Shown here one piece after another: positions 1 to 14,088 of a DNA stretch of 64,000 nucleotides. Each line of letters begins with the position of its first letter. The first letter of the stretch is position 1. Both the position numbers and the translations under genes were made by a program. The notes under the pieces are model-generated. The model saw only the letters and a list, made by a program, of their open reading frames with translations. It ran no database searches and was not told the origin of the DNA. The stretch comes from Siphlonurus alternatus (taxonomy: Eukaryota > Arthropoda > Insecta > Ephemeroptera > Siphlonuridae). Location: positions 34,234,203 through 34,298,202 of the forward strand of contig OX463779.1 of assembly GCA_949825025.1 (NCBI GenBank), written 5' to 3'.

Positions 1-2330
1 CAGCTCTATACAAAACAAATATAAATTAATATTTTTCACTTTGACGGTGAAAAACAAATTCTCAACGTAGATTTCTCCTTTTAGCATTTTATTTTATATA
101 ATAATTTTATACAAAGGGTCCTTCCACCATTGAGAATCCCAAGGGTTAAGCAGCAAAATATTATTAGAAACCACACGGAAACATATAAAAATAAACGACG
201 GACGCTAGAAGTAATATTAAAACAACATATATTATACACTGTAAAAATGTCTTAAATAATCTATTAATTTTTGTGGGAGGAAGAAAATAGGGAGATTCTG
301 TTATAGTTTGTAAATTTGATTGAAATTTTGTTAAAAAATAATAATGATCAAATTATGTATTATGAAATTATAAAAAACAAAAGTTAGTAAAATAAATGTC
401 TAAATTTAATTGACTCTATTATAAAATATTTGTAAATTTAATTATAAAAAAACGTCAAGGGGCAATGATTTGGATACGAATAATTTAATAGCAAACTGAT
501 AATATCAACGCTATTTTTGGACTCTCTGCGTTGTGTGTTATATTGAGGGTTTGAAGATAATCGGTGTTGATATTGTTGGAGGGTAGAGCCCGGAGAATAT
601 AAAAGAAAATGGAAAAAAAAGGGTATTTTCAAGTATTGACATTTGCTAATTTTATGTGTTTGAAATGTGCAGCATATTATCTCTATCTCTTTCTCTCTTA
701 CCCTCACCCTTTGGTCACACAGTTTATCTTACATCAGAGCTTATGTAACTGACAGTGAGAGCGACTCTTTCTCTCTCTGCGTCAGCTTCGTATTTCTCAA
801 CATTTGGTCTGGTGGCTGCAGTCACCATCACGCACACACACGCAGTGCCAAGCCGGCAAATCCACTTTTCCTTTATCATCTTCCATAATAGGACACAAAA
901 TTTATCATGCGGCAGGCCGCCCTCTTACTGCAGCTGCCGTTAAAATGCAGCTTCAAAATCTCCACATGAAAAACACTGTCTTTAATAATTTATTTTTAGA
1001 ATTGTAATTTACAAAAAAATGTTATACAAAATTGTTAAATTTTGATAAAGAAACAAATATCATGAATATTATAATAAAATTAGGCAACATTTTATGTTCA
1101 TTATAAAATATGTAAAACTATTTTATGATGTTTTGGCTGGCATTTTCCACAAGAAACTGAAAATGTTTAATTGCTGAGGGAGTTGCACAACTTACAGGTG
1201 CTTATAACATAAAGATTCTTCTTTTCATATCAACGTAAATTTTAAGACTTGGAACTATTTTGAGCATGTCAACCAAATGAGTCTCAAAATAAGTGTCATC
1301 TTTGATGTAGAAATGCATGTGACTGTTATTTGCAGCATTTTTACTCGTCTAAAAATTGAATTAGTATTTTTTTTTTATTGGTGTCTTGTCGGATCATTGC
1401 CAGATAAAGAGAGAAAGGGAGGAGTTCTAGGCCAGCAATGTGGCTAGCAGGGTGGTGGCGTCTGCGGCGACAGTCGCGGAGTTTTGAACTTGAAGCCGCA
1501 CTTGTGTGTCGATTAAGAGAAGATACGCTCGCGGAGACTTTCTATCCCCCTTCCATATTCTTTAAGCAAAACCACTTCAACTTTTTATTAGTTCAGACTT
1601 TGTAGAGTGAAACAAGCAGACGCAATTTTAAGTCATAAAATAAAAATATGAAAGACAATTTTACTCAGAAGAATATTACAATTGAACTTGTTATATTGTA
1701 GTAAGAAAAACGTTTCGTCTATATGAATTATTATATGTTTTATAAACAAAAAAATGTTTATTATCATATATAAAATTTTAATATTTGTTTAACTGCAGGC
1801 TTCACAGAAAATAAGTTTAATTACATCAATTTTAGTGTAAAAAACATGAATTTAAAACAAATATTAATTTTTTTAAATATAACACTACCCAATACGATAA
1901 TCTAACCTTAACTGGAATAAAAAAAAATCAAGAAAAATGAATCTAAATACACACGTGTATTCCCCCTGTTTATTGCAAAATAGGCTGCTGATTTCTAAAG
2001 TAGGTTACTCGTATAGACAATACAGAGAATACTGTAAAGCTCCCCCTGCTATAGGCTGCAGATCCACTCGGGCGTGCTACAAATCATTATGGGCCAGAGA
2101 AACTTGACTGTTGACCCCCCGATGAAATTACTTTATATATACAAAGAAGGTGATTTATAGTGCAGTAAATACGTAATTATAGCATCATCGTATTCTTAAT
2201 CTCTTGTTTTACAATATCAATAACATTAATGGTTATTTATAGAATTTAATTAATTGGAAACATCCTTCATTGTAACTTAAAATATATTATAATTAGAAAC
2301 AAACCAATGTATTTCTCTTCACAGACCGAC
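1..2330. other. A/T-rich non-coding stretch
   Basis: No gene recognised. Two GC-richer islands lie at about 780-950 and 1400-1550 (GGTGGTGGCGTCTGCGGCGA); neither has a convincing open frame. Short open frames elsewhere are at chance level. Confidence 0.5.
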
Positions 2331-2501
2331 CTTTGCAGCCTCTTTGTTGTCGTACAATCTGTGGAGGCGTTGCTGACTTGAAATCCTTGCCTATGGCTAC
2401 TGATGGGTACTCTTAATACCTTCCTCAAGATTGAAAGTCTACGAATTGTCTTTTTGTCTTTTTGAACTCTAGCAACGTGCAACGTGAAATGTTCCAGCTG
2501 C
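2331..2501 (-). other. Candidate 171-bp internal exon on the minus strand
   Basis: An acceptor-like AAACCTGCAG precedes 2501, and a donor-like AAAG followed by GTCGGT ends at 2331. One frame is open across the whole block (QLEHFTLHVARVQKDKKT..., basic, ending KRLQ). The length is a multiple of three. The donor is weak and the peptide is not recognised. Confidence 0.2.
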
Positions 2502-5378
<2,877 letters not shown>

Positions 5379-5503
5379 GAGGTGTTCACGAAATAGTTAT
5401 CCAGAAAGTTATCCACGTTTATCGCCAGCCTAATTCAATGACACTAAACGAGGTTAGTGAGAAGTCTGGATAACTAAAGTCTTATTCTTTCGTGAATCGC
5501 CCC
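5379..5503. mobile_element. Short fold-back element, copy 1
   Basis: An element of about 125 bp with inverted ends: TTCACGAAA plus TAGTTATCCAGA at the left, and TCTGGATAACTA plus TTTCGTGAA at the right. A related copy in opposite orientation lies at 37834-37943, sharing TTAGGCTGG, TAGTGTCATT and TTCTCACT in the interior. It is non-coding. Confidence 0.72.
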
Positions 5504-5639
5504 AATATATTATTTCGTGATTAAAAATGTCTGTATATATTTTTACTCAATTATGACCAACATTATTAATAAAAAGCAACTAATTATGTACATACATCAG
5601 AGAGTGTTATAATTAAAAATTAAGCATTATATAACATTC

Positions 5640-5830
5640 TGTAATTATGCTATTGAAAGGAAACCGGTATCACTGCAATACAGATCAAAGCGGTGTGCTT
5701 TGTAGTCGCTTTGGACTACAAGCACCACCGCTGGAGGGTGGGAAATCAAAGGCCGATGATAATTCACGCGGTGGTCACGTGACGCAATCAGCTGACTGAT
5801 GGCGTCACGTGCAAAGATCAAGCTTTCAAA
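5640..5830. promoter_or_regulatory. Regulatory-looking island: hairpin plus paired CACGTG E-boxes
   Basis: A balanced-composition patch in A/T-rich DNA. Arms at 5689-5707 and 5714-5732 (AGCGGTG..GTAGTC / GACTAC..CACCGCT) form a 19-nt stem with one bulge and a 6-nt loop. Downstream, CACGTGACGC (5776-5785) and GCGTCACGTG (5802-5811) form a perfect dyad around CAGCTG. GTCACGTGAC at 5774-5783 equals the palindromic E-box bound by TFEB/MITF/USF-type bHLH-zip factors. This supports regulatory function, but no gene start is visible nearby. Confidence 0.45.
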
Positions 5831-7048
5831 GAGGTTGTATAATTTCTAGAGCTACACAAATATTTTCTCAAGCATATTTTATGGATATTTTATTATTTAT
5901 ATAAGTTATATAAGTTATCTGTTAAATTTAAAAAAAAAAAACATTGAATTATTTGTTGTATTAATTAATACTCCTCTAGTTTATTAATGCAATCTCTTTT
6001 ATCATTGTTATAGTCAAAGGAAACCACGCCTCAGTAAATTTCTACCAGCACTAATGTATTTGCAATTGCATGAAATATATATTATGTATAGGAGATCGAG
6101 TAGAGCGTTAAATTGTAAATGTTGCTTATTAAATTAAATTTTCCCTGCATGTAATGTTTGTTTGACTATATAATATATCAAAAACAGTGTTAATTCATAC
6201 ATGTATTAAATTAATATTTACGTATAAAATTTAGTATCTGCATACAATGGTTAGTAAACTTAATAATAATGCATAGAAAACTGCTGGATAAATTTAGTAT
6301 CCAGATATTACATTATGTTATATATTATAAACAGAGTTATAAACCAAAGGTATATTTGGTATCAGGGTACACAATTTCAAAGCTTCACAAATAATCTATC
6401 ATTGAAAAATCCATTATAAAAAAATTAAACAGGAATATTCAATCACTCTGTATATACTATATATAGATATGATATTTAAGTAATAAATTGAATTAGTGGG
6501 TAGGTGTATAATTTGGCTATTGATTAACTTATTTAACTATCAATAATTATTAGATTAAAATTACGGACTTATAGCCATAACTGTCTTAAAAAAATACTGA
6601 TATGGGTAAGAATAAGTTTCTAAAAGACAGGCCTACATGTACATTAATTTCATTTAAACGGAGATTTAGTGATTTTCAATACACGGAGAGGCCAAAATAT
6701 GCATGCATGTAAAACTAATATATTATGTTCAATGAGAAGAGAAAGGAACACAAAATTATATAGTAATTAAGTCACGTCGTTTCGAAAAATAAGAAACGAG
6801 GCACATCTAAAAATGCAATATTTAATTGGTACCAGATATAATATGTGAAACGTGACGATAATCTGATAATGTAACGAGTTGTATTCGCAAGGTATCTTTG
6901 TGCCTTAAATTATAAATTAATTATTAATTTATCAATTGTATTTCATCCTCAATACTATATTTAAGTAGTACTATATAAAATAGTAAAATTATTGATATTT
7001 GTAGTGTTTCAGAGTGCAGCCTTTTCTCGTCAGCTGAATGCAATAAAT
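5831..7048. other. A/T-rich stretch, nothing recognised
   Basis: Between the E-box island and the first MITE I see only A/T-rich sequence without open frames, inverted repeats or promoter signals of note. Confidence 0.5.
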
Positions 7049-7373
7049 CAATGGACATGATTTTTTTTGCAGAAATGAATAGAGGGTACCAAATTATGCT
7101 ACTCTGAATTTTTTCAGCCTTTTTTGAAACCCAGAATTATTTTTAAATAATTATTGAAAGTGTGGCCACACCCCATGGAGGTGTCAATAGGCGTCTCTGT
7201 TCTATCCTTTTTATTAAGGATTCAGGGGTGCCAAATTAACTTACAGAACTTCAATTATTATTGAAAAATTGTTGCGGGTCTCAAAAAATTCTGAAGAAAT
7301 TCAGAGTAGCATAATTTGGTGCCCTCTATTCATTTCTGCAATAAAATATTTTCATCATATAGGTTGTCCATTC
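7049..7373. mobile_element. MITE-like element with long inverted ends, copy 1
   Basis: The left end, about 7065-7132 (GCAGAAATGAATAGAGGG, then ATTATGCTACTCTGAATTT), is repeated in reverse complement at about 7275-7345. Arms are about 70 bp with few mismatches, and a weaker outer match (AATGGACA) extends to 7049 and 7373. The interior is about 140 bp and non-coding. It must have moved by a transposase supplied elsewhere, or be a fold-back element. The superfamily is not identified because the flanking duplication is unclear. Confidence 0.78.
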
Positions 7374-7399
7374 AAGAATTTATAAGCATTAAAAAAAGA

Positions 7400-7440
7400 G
7401 GACCCGGACAGGAATTGAACCTGAGACCTTTTATATTAGC
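7400..7440 (-). mobile_element. tRNA-like B-box segment beside a MITE
   Basis: The minus strand reads TCTCAGGTTCAATTCCTGTC followed by CGGGTCC, a near-consensus Pol III B-box with a short T-arm-like stem. An A-box-like TAGAGCATTC lies about 30 nt upstream. The D-arm spacing is too short for a tRNA gene. It abuts the inverted-repeat element ending near 7373. Confidence 0.4.
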
Positions 7441-9790
7441 TACAAATGAATGCTCTACATATATTGTAAAAAATTATTGTTATTAATTATTTAAAAATAT
7501 AAATTTGGTAAAATTTATTTTACAAAATTCAATTATTTTTAATTCAAATACGTATTGTACTTGCAATTTTTATAATTTTCATAACACAATGCTACTATTT
7601 ATATTTAAAATTTAAATAACAAAATTTCAATTACAATGTAAAAGAATAAACATATTTTTATTTTAGTTTTTATTAAATTAAATTACAACGAAAGAGATGG
7701 AAAAAATTAGTGAATAAAATTTTTGTGTTCATTATATACTCGGAACAGTACATTTATGAGTACACATTCATTTGTAACAATAATAAAAATAATGAAACAG
7801 TGTGGAAACTGAGTTTCTGAGGGGAGGGTTGGAATAGTATATATAGTAGAGAGGAAAGGGTTAGATTTAGGGGATGACAAGGGGTTGTTTTATGTGTTAG
7901 GGTCTCTGTGACATTGATGAGCCATCGTATCCGGCAAACTCAACAACCACTTGCATAGCAGTGGTGGACGCTTTCAAGCAATAATACGACTAATACGAGC
8001 ATAACCTCATTAAGTTTCAACCATTCAAATGGTAATACACGAGTTAACCAAGATATTGCAATGTGTACTATGTACTAGCCACTATGATTTAGTTTCCCTT
8101 ACTATTGTTAATATATAATTTTGAAATCGATATTAGGTTTGAACGTGTATTAAATTGGATGCAGCATAATTGCAAATTAAGCCACGAATAATAGAAACTC
8201 CCAATATAATCTTCCTAAAAAAAATAATAATAAAATTAAAGAGAAATTGCTTATTTCTATCACAAATTTGCTTAAAATGAATCTTTCTTGCAATATAGCT
8301 TATTTCACTATTTTAAAGTCATTTCGACAGAAAATTTTTACTCTGAACAATATCGTGCAATAATAGTTTTAATTCTTAATTCTTAATATTCTTAATTCGT
8401 AAACCATGCCTATAAGTGTACATTTTATGCACTCGATTAATGGTATGCCCAAGTACATAGTCAATCTATAATTATAAAAGTATATTAATCATAAAATACA
8501 TTTTTTTAACGATTAATCTCAGTTACTGCTGGAGTCATAAAATATTTCCCTACAAACGAATCGAAATAAATTTTAAAAAATCGAGAATGTTCTAAAACTT
8601 AATCGCTTATGGTTTGAGCAAATTCAGTCTTGCAGTTTTCTTACAACGGCTCCATTTTTGGTTTTCTTCCATAAGGCCAATGTTGAACTTCTACCTCAGT
8701 TTTCACAAAACTGATAATTGATAAGACAGATTCGCTTCAAAATTTGTATGCCACCTATTGATGGTGAGTTCAAAGTCCCCTGCAAGTATTGTTGCATTTA
8801 GGTGCTACGATTACGAGATATCAATATCTACTGAGATTCATTCTTAATAAAAGTAGGGTAATAAAATCTAATATCTTCTACTCGTATTATATTTAACGTA
8901 ACAACAATTAAAAATTTCACTACATTTAATATTATACTCTGTGTAGATATCTATCCTATAAATGTAAACGTAAACTTAAGACTTCAAATATATATTATCC
9001 TGAACAAAAATATAGATAAAATTTTTTTGTGAATATGCAAAGAAAAATCAATTATAAATAACAAAAAAAGTTATAAACCAAATTTAATAAAGTCTCAAAT
9101 TTGAAAAGCCAAATATGGTGATAGATAGTGAGGCTAACTTATAACACAAACTGCGTGGCTTGCTGTATCATATATCTCGCTCTCTGTATTATATTTCATG
9201 ATGCTGTCATATAACATCATGTCAATTTCAATCCTATTATCTTGTCGCCCACACTCTTGCTCGCTGGAACATCATCAAATTAATGTTAAATCACCAGTAA
9301 ATTAAAAAAAAATTGTAATAAATTTAAGTATACATTTTTTAACAGTTAAAATTTAAATAAATAAAAAATAAAAAGTTTTTTTTAAACAATAAGTTATGTA
9401 TAATATCACTGTGTCATTAATATTATAAGACAATATTAACTTAAAAAGTTAGTGCATATACTGTACTAATAATAGTGCATAATAGAGTTTTAAAATCTCA
9501 ATGTTCGGTTGTTTATTTTTTATGTATTTCCTATTCTCACTAATAATTATAAAAAGCTTTTAGCCATTAGTTCTTAGAAAAACTGAAATTGCATGCTAGG
9601 AATTATGGGTAGCTAAATGGCCACTTCTGTGCAGTGTACCTCCACTTCACAATTGAATAAACTACAAATAAATTTTACTACCATAATTGTGAGGATATTT
9701 TATTTACATATTATATTTTTTACAATTTTTTTTAGCTTACTACATCATATTATCCCATTAGCGTAACTCAAGCGTAAGCATTTTAACTTA
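7441..9790. other. A/T-rich stretch, nothing recognised
   Basis: Minor GC-richer patches lie at about 7880-8000 and 9130-9280. No coding or repeat signal was identified. Confidence 0.5.
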
Positions 9791-9877
9791 ATAACAGTAT
9801 TGCTGTAACAAACTCGTACAAATACGAGCGTTCATGGCCTAATCCAAAATTCCCGCTATTCAGCATATTACCTACAA

Positions 9878-9933
9878 TAGGTCTGTTCGTAAATAATCGA
9901 TTCTTTCTGATTGTGTATTTACGAACAGACCTA
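9878..9933. repeat. Perfect 18-bp inverted repeat with 20-nt loop
   Basis: TAGGTCTGTTCGTAAATA at 9878-9895 and its exact reverse complement at 9916-9933. Weaker pairing continues outside (CCTACAA versus TGACTACAGG). It lies within the region downstream of the tRNA-like head at 10035-10110. Confidence 0.8.
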
Positions 9934-10034
9934 ATGACTACAGGAAACTTTAAATCCCCTGGAACCTTGGCACATCCGAATGCAGGAAAATTGTCCAAAT
10001 CCTGTAAAAGTTGTGAAAAGTATACCTTTTCTAT

Positions 10035-10110
10035 CTCTACCTGGACCTGGATTAGAATTCCCGACCTTCCTTATGCAAATAAAAGAAGTTTACCAATGTG
10101 CTATATAAAC
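10035..10110 (-). mobile_element. tRNA-like Pol III head of an uncertain, decayed SINE
   Basis: On the minus strand there is an A-box-like TAGCACATTGGTAA, followed about 45 nt later by a degenerate B-box ATTCTAATCC inside GGTCGGGAATTCTAATCC. Downstream on the minus strand (to about 9830) comes TTAGGCCATGAACGC, similar to the end of the SINE body elsewhere in the window (CTAGGCCATGGACGCC). It is probably a decayed SINE interrupted by the 9878-9933 palindrome. Boundaries are not defined. Confidence 0.4.
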
Positions 10111-11514
10111 GTATTGCTCGGTAATTATGTAATCAATTATCATGATTTCATAATAATATTTTTGTATAAAATATGTTTCTAAAAATAGCTTAATAATCAG
10201 CTGCTTTTTAAAATAATAAATTTTTGATGGAACTAAAACAAACAAAAAATGTTACATGATAATATGATCCATTTATTTCATTTATTTGTTATTAAAACTC
10301 TTTCTCAGCAAATTTAATTACTTGATTTTTCCGGTGTAAATTAAGTTTTCTTTTAAGTTTTTTTTAGTGAAAAGCATTTACCACATTAGTGTGGAGCGTC
10401 GAGAGCAATTAGCAAGCTCATTGAGCGCTGATGAGGCTCCAATGTCAAGAGGATCGCACCCCTCTCTTATCGATTTCATCAACCCATCAGTACTGTATAC
10501 CCACAGTTGACTCTTCAAATCGAAAACAATTGAGGTTTAATGAACAAATATTGACTATTTTATGCTACCACGTTAAAACTCATGTTTTTTTTTTGTTATC
10601 ACTCATCAATGTCTACATTGATAATCAAATAATTATATGTATAATACCACGTATAAATGTGTGGATTTAATTTTATTATTGGTATTGTTAACATTTCAAA
10701 CTATTTTATTTTATAACATCTTTTTTTTTTTAAATGGCTATATCAACTATATCAATAATGTAGACATGAACATATGAAACAACCAACTTTTTATTTATTT
10801 TGTTAGGTTGTTATAATAACAGCTCTATTTTATAAAACTTAAATTATAAAATAAATACGAACATGAGAGGTTGAGATTTTATCAATTGAAAAATAAAACC
10901 CCTTTAAAATATAGAAAAGTAAAATTGACAGGTGTTTCAAAATATAAAGCAAAATATATTAGATATATTATATTAAATTATATATGTTTAATTAAATACA
11001 TTAGCTTTTTTTTTTTTTTTTTTTTTTGAATTATTGAAAACTAAAAATATATAAAACGATACACACAAATTCACTAACTAAATTAAGTAAATGACATTAT
11101 TTTAAGACACGCTTTGTATATAATTAATTACTTTGTGTCAGCAAATATAAGTATCCAATTAATTGTAAGTATAAAAAAAGCTCGCTAAAAAATTTAAATA
11201 TACAAGTTTTACGTCGTGTAAAATTTATTACCTGGTAAAAAAAAGTTCTTTAATTAAAAGAATTGCTCGGGCCATATGGTTTGTACTAGATAAAAAAAAA
11301 AATAAGTCTTGAGTGCGGTGAGTGGTTGATGAGAGGAAGAAGAATGAAAGGCTGGTAATTTTTTCTTCTCTCCAGTTGATGAAGTAGGCAAAGTGTCGAC
11401 ACTTCTCCTGAGATTATGTACTTGACCAAGGCAAGCTGACGGAGGTACAACCGCAAGCTTTTCTTGTAAACTGTGCCAAAATATTTGTTTTCAACTGAAC
11501 CCTGTTACAAATAT
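10111..11514. other. A/T-rich stretch with one small island
   Basis: A balanced patch at about 10380-10510 and a T22 run at 11006-11027, plus a purine-rich patch at 11310-11350. No gene recognised. Confidence 0.5.
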
Positions 11515-11740
11515 AAGGTACTGGTCAGGGTGGTCATTATCTAGCAATTCATCTCAGCATTTACCTGGTTGTGACTGAGGGAACCATGGAAACCTCAGTC
11601 AGAATGGACGGCAATTGATGAAAAAAAAACAGGTTGTTCTTTAGCAACCGCAATGTGTAAAATTTGTCGGTGCCTGGGATCGAACTCACGACCATCCGAT
11701 TACGAATCAGATGCGCATACCACTGCATAATAGTGCCCGG
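11515..11740 (-). mobile_element. tRNA-headed SINE sharing the same body
   Basis: On the minus strand the 5' end (11740 downward) starts CGGGCACTATTATGCAGTGG and continues with an anticodon-arm-like hairpin CTGATTCGTAATCGG (loop with CGT) and a B-box-like GAGTTCGATCCCAGG. The body follows: CTGAGGTTTCCATGGTTCCC and GATGAATTGCTAG, clearly the body of the 5S-headed SINE. The 3' end is near ACCAGTACC at about 11517. The head resembles a tRNA with a CGT anticodon (threonine type), but its arms are not all pairable, so it is not a tRNA gene. No clear target-site duplication was seen. Confidence 0.78.
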
Positions 11741-12020
11741 AATAATTTTAGCTTAGAGTTGTAGGAAGAATAAAACAATCTGTACGAATCGTTTGGCAAA
11801 ACGAAAGATATGGAAATGTATGTAAATATATGCAGGATATAGGAAAATTATGCCCCTCATATTTTTTCCCTATAATAGGTAACTATTTTTTTTAATATAT
11901 TGAACTAATTGAAAAGAGACAAGAGATGAAATAGGAGTCATTTTAAATTGTTTTTTTATGAGATTGACACCTGTGACGTCATATTATATACATAGTAAAA
12001 TAATAATTATTTAGTCAACC

Positions 12021-12349
12021 AAATTGCAATCAGTTGAGAATTGACCTCAAAAATTTTTATTAAAGAAATGGATAGAGGGTGCAATGATATTTTTCAGATT
12101 TTTTTAAGAGTCCAAGAACTATTTTTAACAAATTATTGAAAGTACAGATAAAATGACGCCTCTGGACGCCTCTGTTAATGAAAGGATATGACCTAAAAGG
12201 GGCGTGGGTTCAAACCCGACCTCGGCAAAACTTTTTAGCAATACTTCCGGACTAAAAAATTTGAAATAAATCATAGTGGCATAACTTTGCACCCTCTATC
12301 CATATTTGCAATAAAAAAGTTTTGAGGTCGATACTCTGTTGTCCATTAC
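12021..12349. mobile_element. MITE-like element, copy 2 of the 7049 family
   Basis: Both ends carry GGATAGAGGGTGCAA preceded by GACCTCAAAA, in inverted orientation (about 12045-12110 and 12268-12335). The interior keeps GACGCCTCTGTT as in copy 1, which has GGCGTCTCTGTT. Unlike copy 1, it contains a perfect-looking B-box, GGGTTCAAACCC, at about 12209-12220. Divergence of the arms suggests an older insertion than copy 1. Confidence 0.75.
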
Positions 12350-14073
12350 CATGCAATACGTGTAAAAATTATTAAATATTATGAAGAAAAAAAAAAAAGC
12401 TTGTAATATTTTCTAAAAATACTAAAGATATAAAAAAATTATTTACAATGTATCAATTATAAGAAGTAAGTCCTTATAATTTTTTTTTCTAAGGTTTCTA
12501 GGTACGATAAATTTAAAGTAGCCTACAATTTTATTGTTCTCTTCATTATTTTTACGAGCCCGAGAAGTGACACCCACATTAACATGATTAAAATTAAAAA
12601 TATGTGAATTATTATTTGAAATTCTTTGCACGTAACTTCCAATTTTACCAACAGAAACAATATTCAAATGTCCATGCCACAAAACAACACACTGAAATTT
12701 CCCTTGAGTTCTTTAAGAATAAAATAAGAATAAAAATTTCCCTCTTGACATATTATGTCTCCCTCTTTTTTTACACAAATCATACGTTCTTATAGCCTTC
12801 TCAATTTATCTTTCTTTGTACATATTTTTTTCTATGATATTTCAAATACCTTTTTTTCTCTTTTACTTACTTTATAATACACATCACTATATTATAAAAT
12901 AAATATGCATATATTTATAAAAAAACTGTTGTGTTATGTAAAAAAAAAACGAAATAGCACTAAGCAGTACAAAGCAATCCCGTCATTTTGTCTACCTTCA
13001 AACAAATATAAGCACGCCAGGCAGCAGCATCAGCAAAGCTGCTCATCACGTGGCTTACTGAGAACGCCTTTATTACGAGCAATCTCCAGAGAATTGTCCT
13101 ATCTCTAATTTGCTGACGGGCTGGATGTTCAACAAATGGACTCTACCAAAAGAAACTGGCAAATATATTTTAGGAAAACTACCAACCACATATTTACTGC
13201 TACTTTTTGTTAGTTAAAAAGTCAACAGTAATTTAAATGTTACAACATTTATACATTTACTATTAAATAATTATATATTTTTTTACAATTTATATGTTTT
13301 TTAAATGACATTGATGTAATAAGTATAGATATATTTTTATTAAATTTGTTGGTTTTTACTTAAAAAAAATAATATACATGTATGTTTCATTTTTTAATTT
13401 ATTTTTTAAGAGTAAAAATTTTAATCATCATGTATTTTTTTATATTTTTTTTTATACTGCATTATTTTATGCTTAATGTAAAAGTAGTAAAAAAAAAAGT
13501 GTGTATGTGAGTCTCTCTCGTTATTTCCTTTTCATTTATTTTGAATACAGTACTAAAAATAAATCTCAATTATTTTTTATTTAACGATGTAATAACTTGA
13601 TTATTATTTTTTATTTGTAAAGAAAATAATTGTATCCAACGCAGACTTCTATTATTAGAAATGTACATTTTTCATTAATTTTAAAAATTAAAATATTGCT
13701 CTGATATTTACATACGCTATTTTAACAACTGTAAACCAATAAAATATTCATATCAATATTTTAGATATAACCATTGCTTACAAAAGTATAATATCAAAAA
13801 TAATTAAATTATAATATTCTTACATAAAATAATCAATAATTTACTAAAATACCCCCAATAATTATTATCGTTAGCAATAAAGGAACTCACATATATAATT
13901 TTGTGTATTGAATGATTAAAATTTCATATAAATAACGGTTTGCTCTTTATTAGAAAGATTGAGCCTGATTTTTACTGTATATATTTATTTACCATAATTA
14001 CCACTGCCTATTTCGTCGGCGCTACTGCACCAAAAGATGGTAAGACCAAAGAAAGTATATAAGAAAAGCATCC
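12350..14073. other. A/T-rich stretch, no gene recognised
   Basis: A 79-codon minus-strand open frame (12443-12682) has no recognisable motif and is within chance expectation for this composition. A balanced patch lies at 13010-13130. Confidence 0.45.
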
Positions 14074-14088
14074 ACTACTATGTAGTAT
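14074..14088. repeat. Target-site duplication, left copy, of the 5S SINE
   Basis: The 15-bp sequence ACTACTATGTAGTAT is identical to 14517-14531 on the other side of the SINE. It fixes the element boundaries. Confidence 0.88.

Noticed and set aside
11650..11740. Functional tRNA gene (also considered at 41881-41950)
   Set aside because: Acceptor and T stems do not pair well, and both sequences continue into the SINE body.
12443..12682. 79-codon minus-strand open frame with a WHGHL motif
   Set aside because: It briefly resembled a copia-type WH..LGH motif, but spacing and flanks do not fit, and such lengths are expected by chance.
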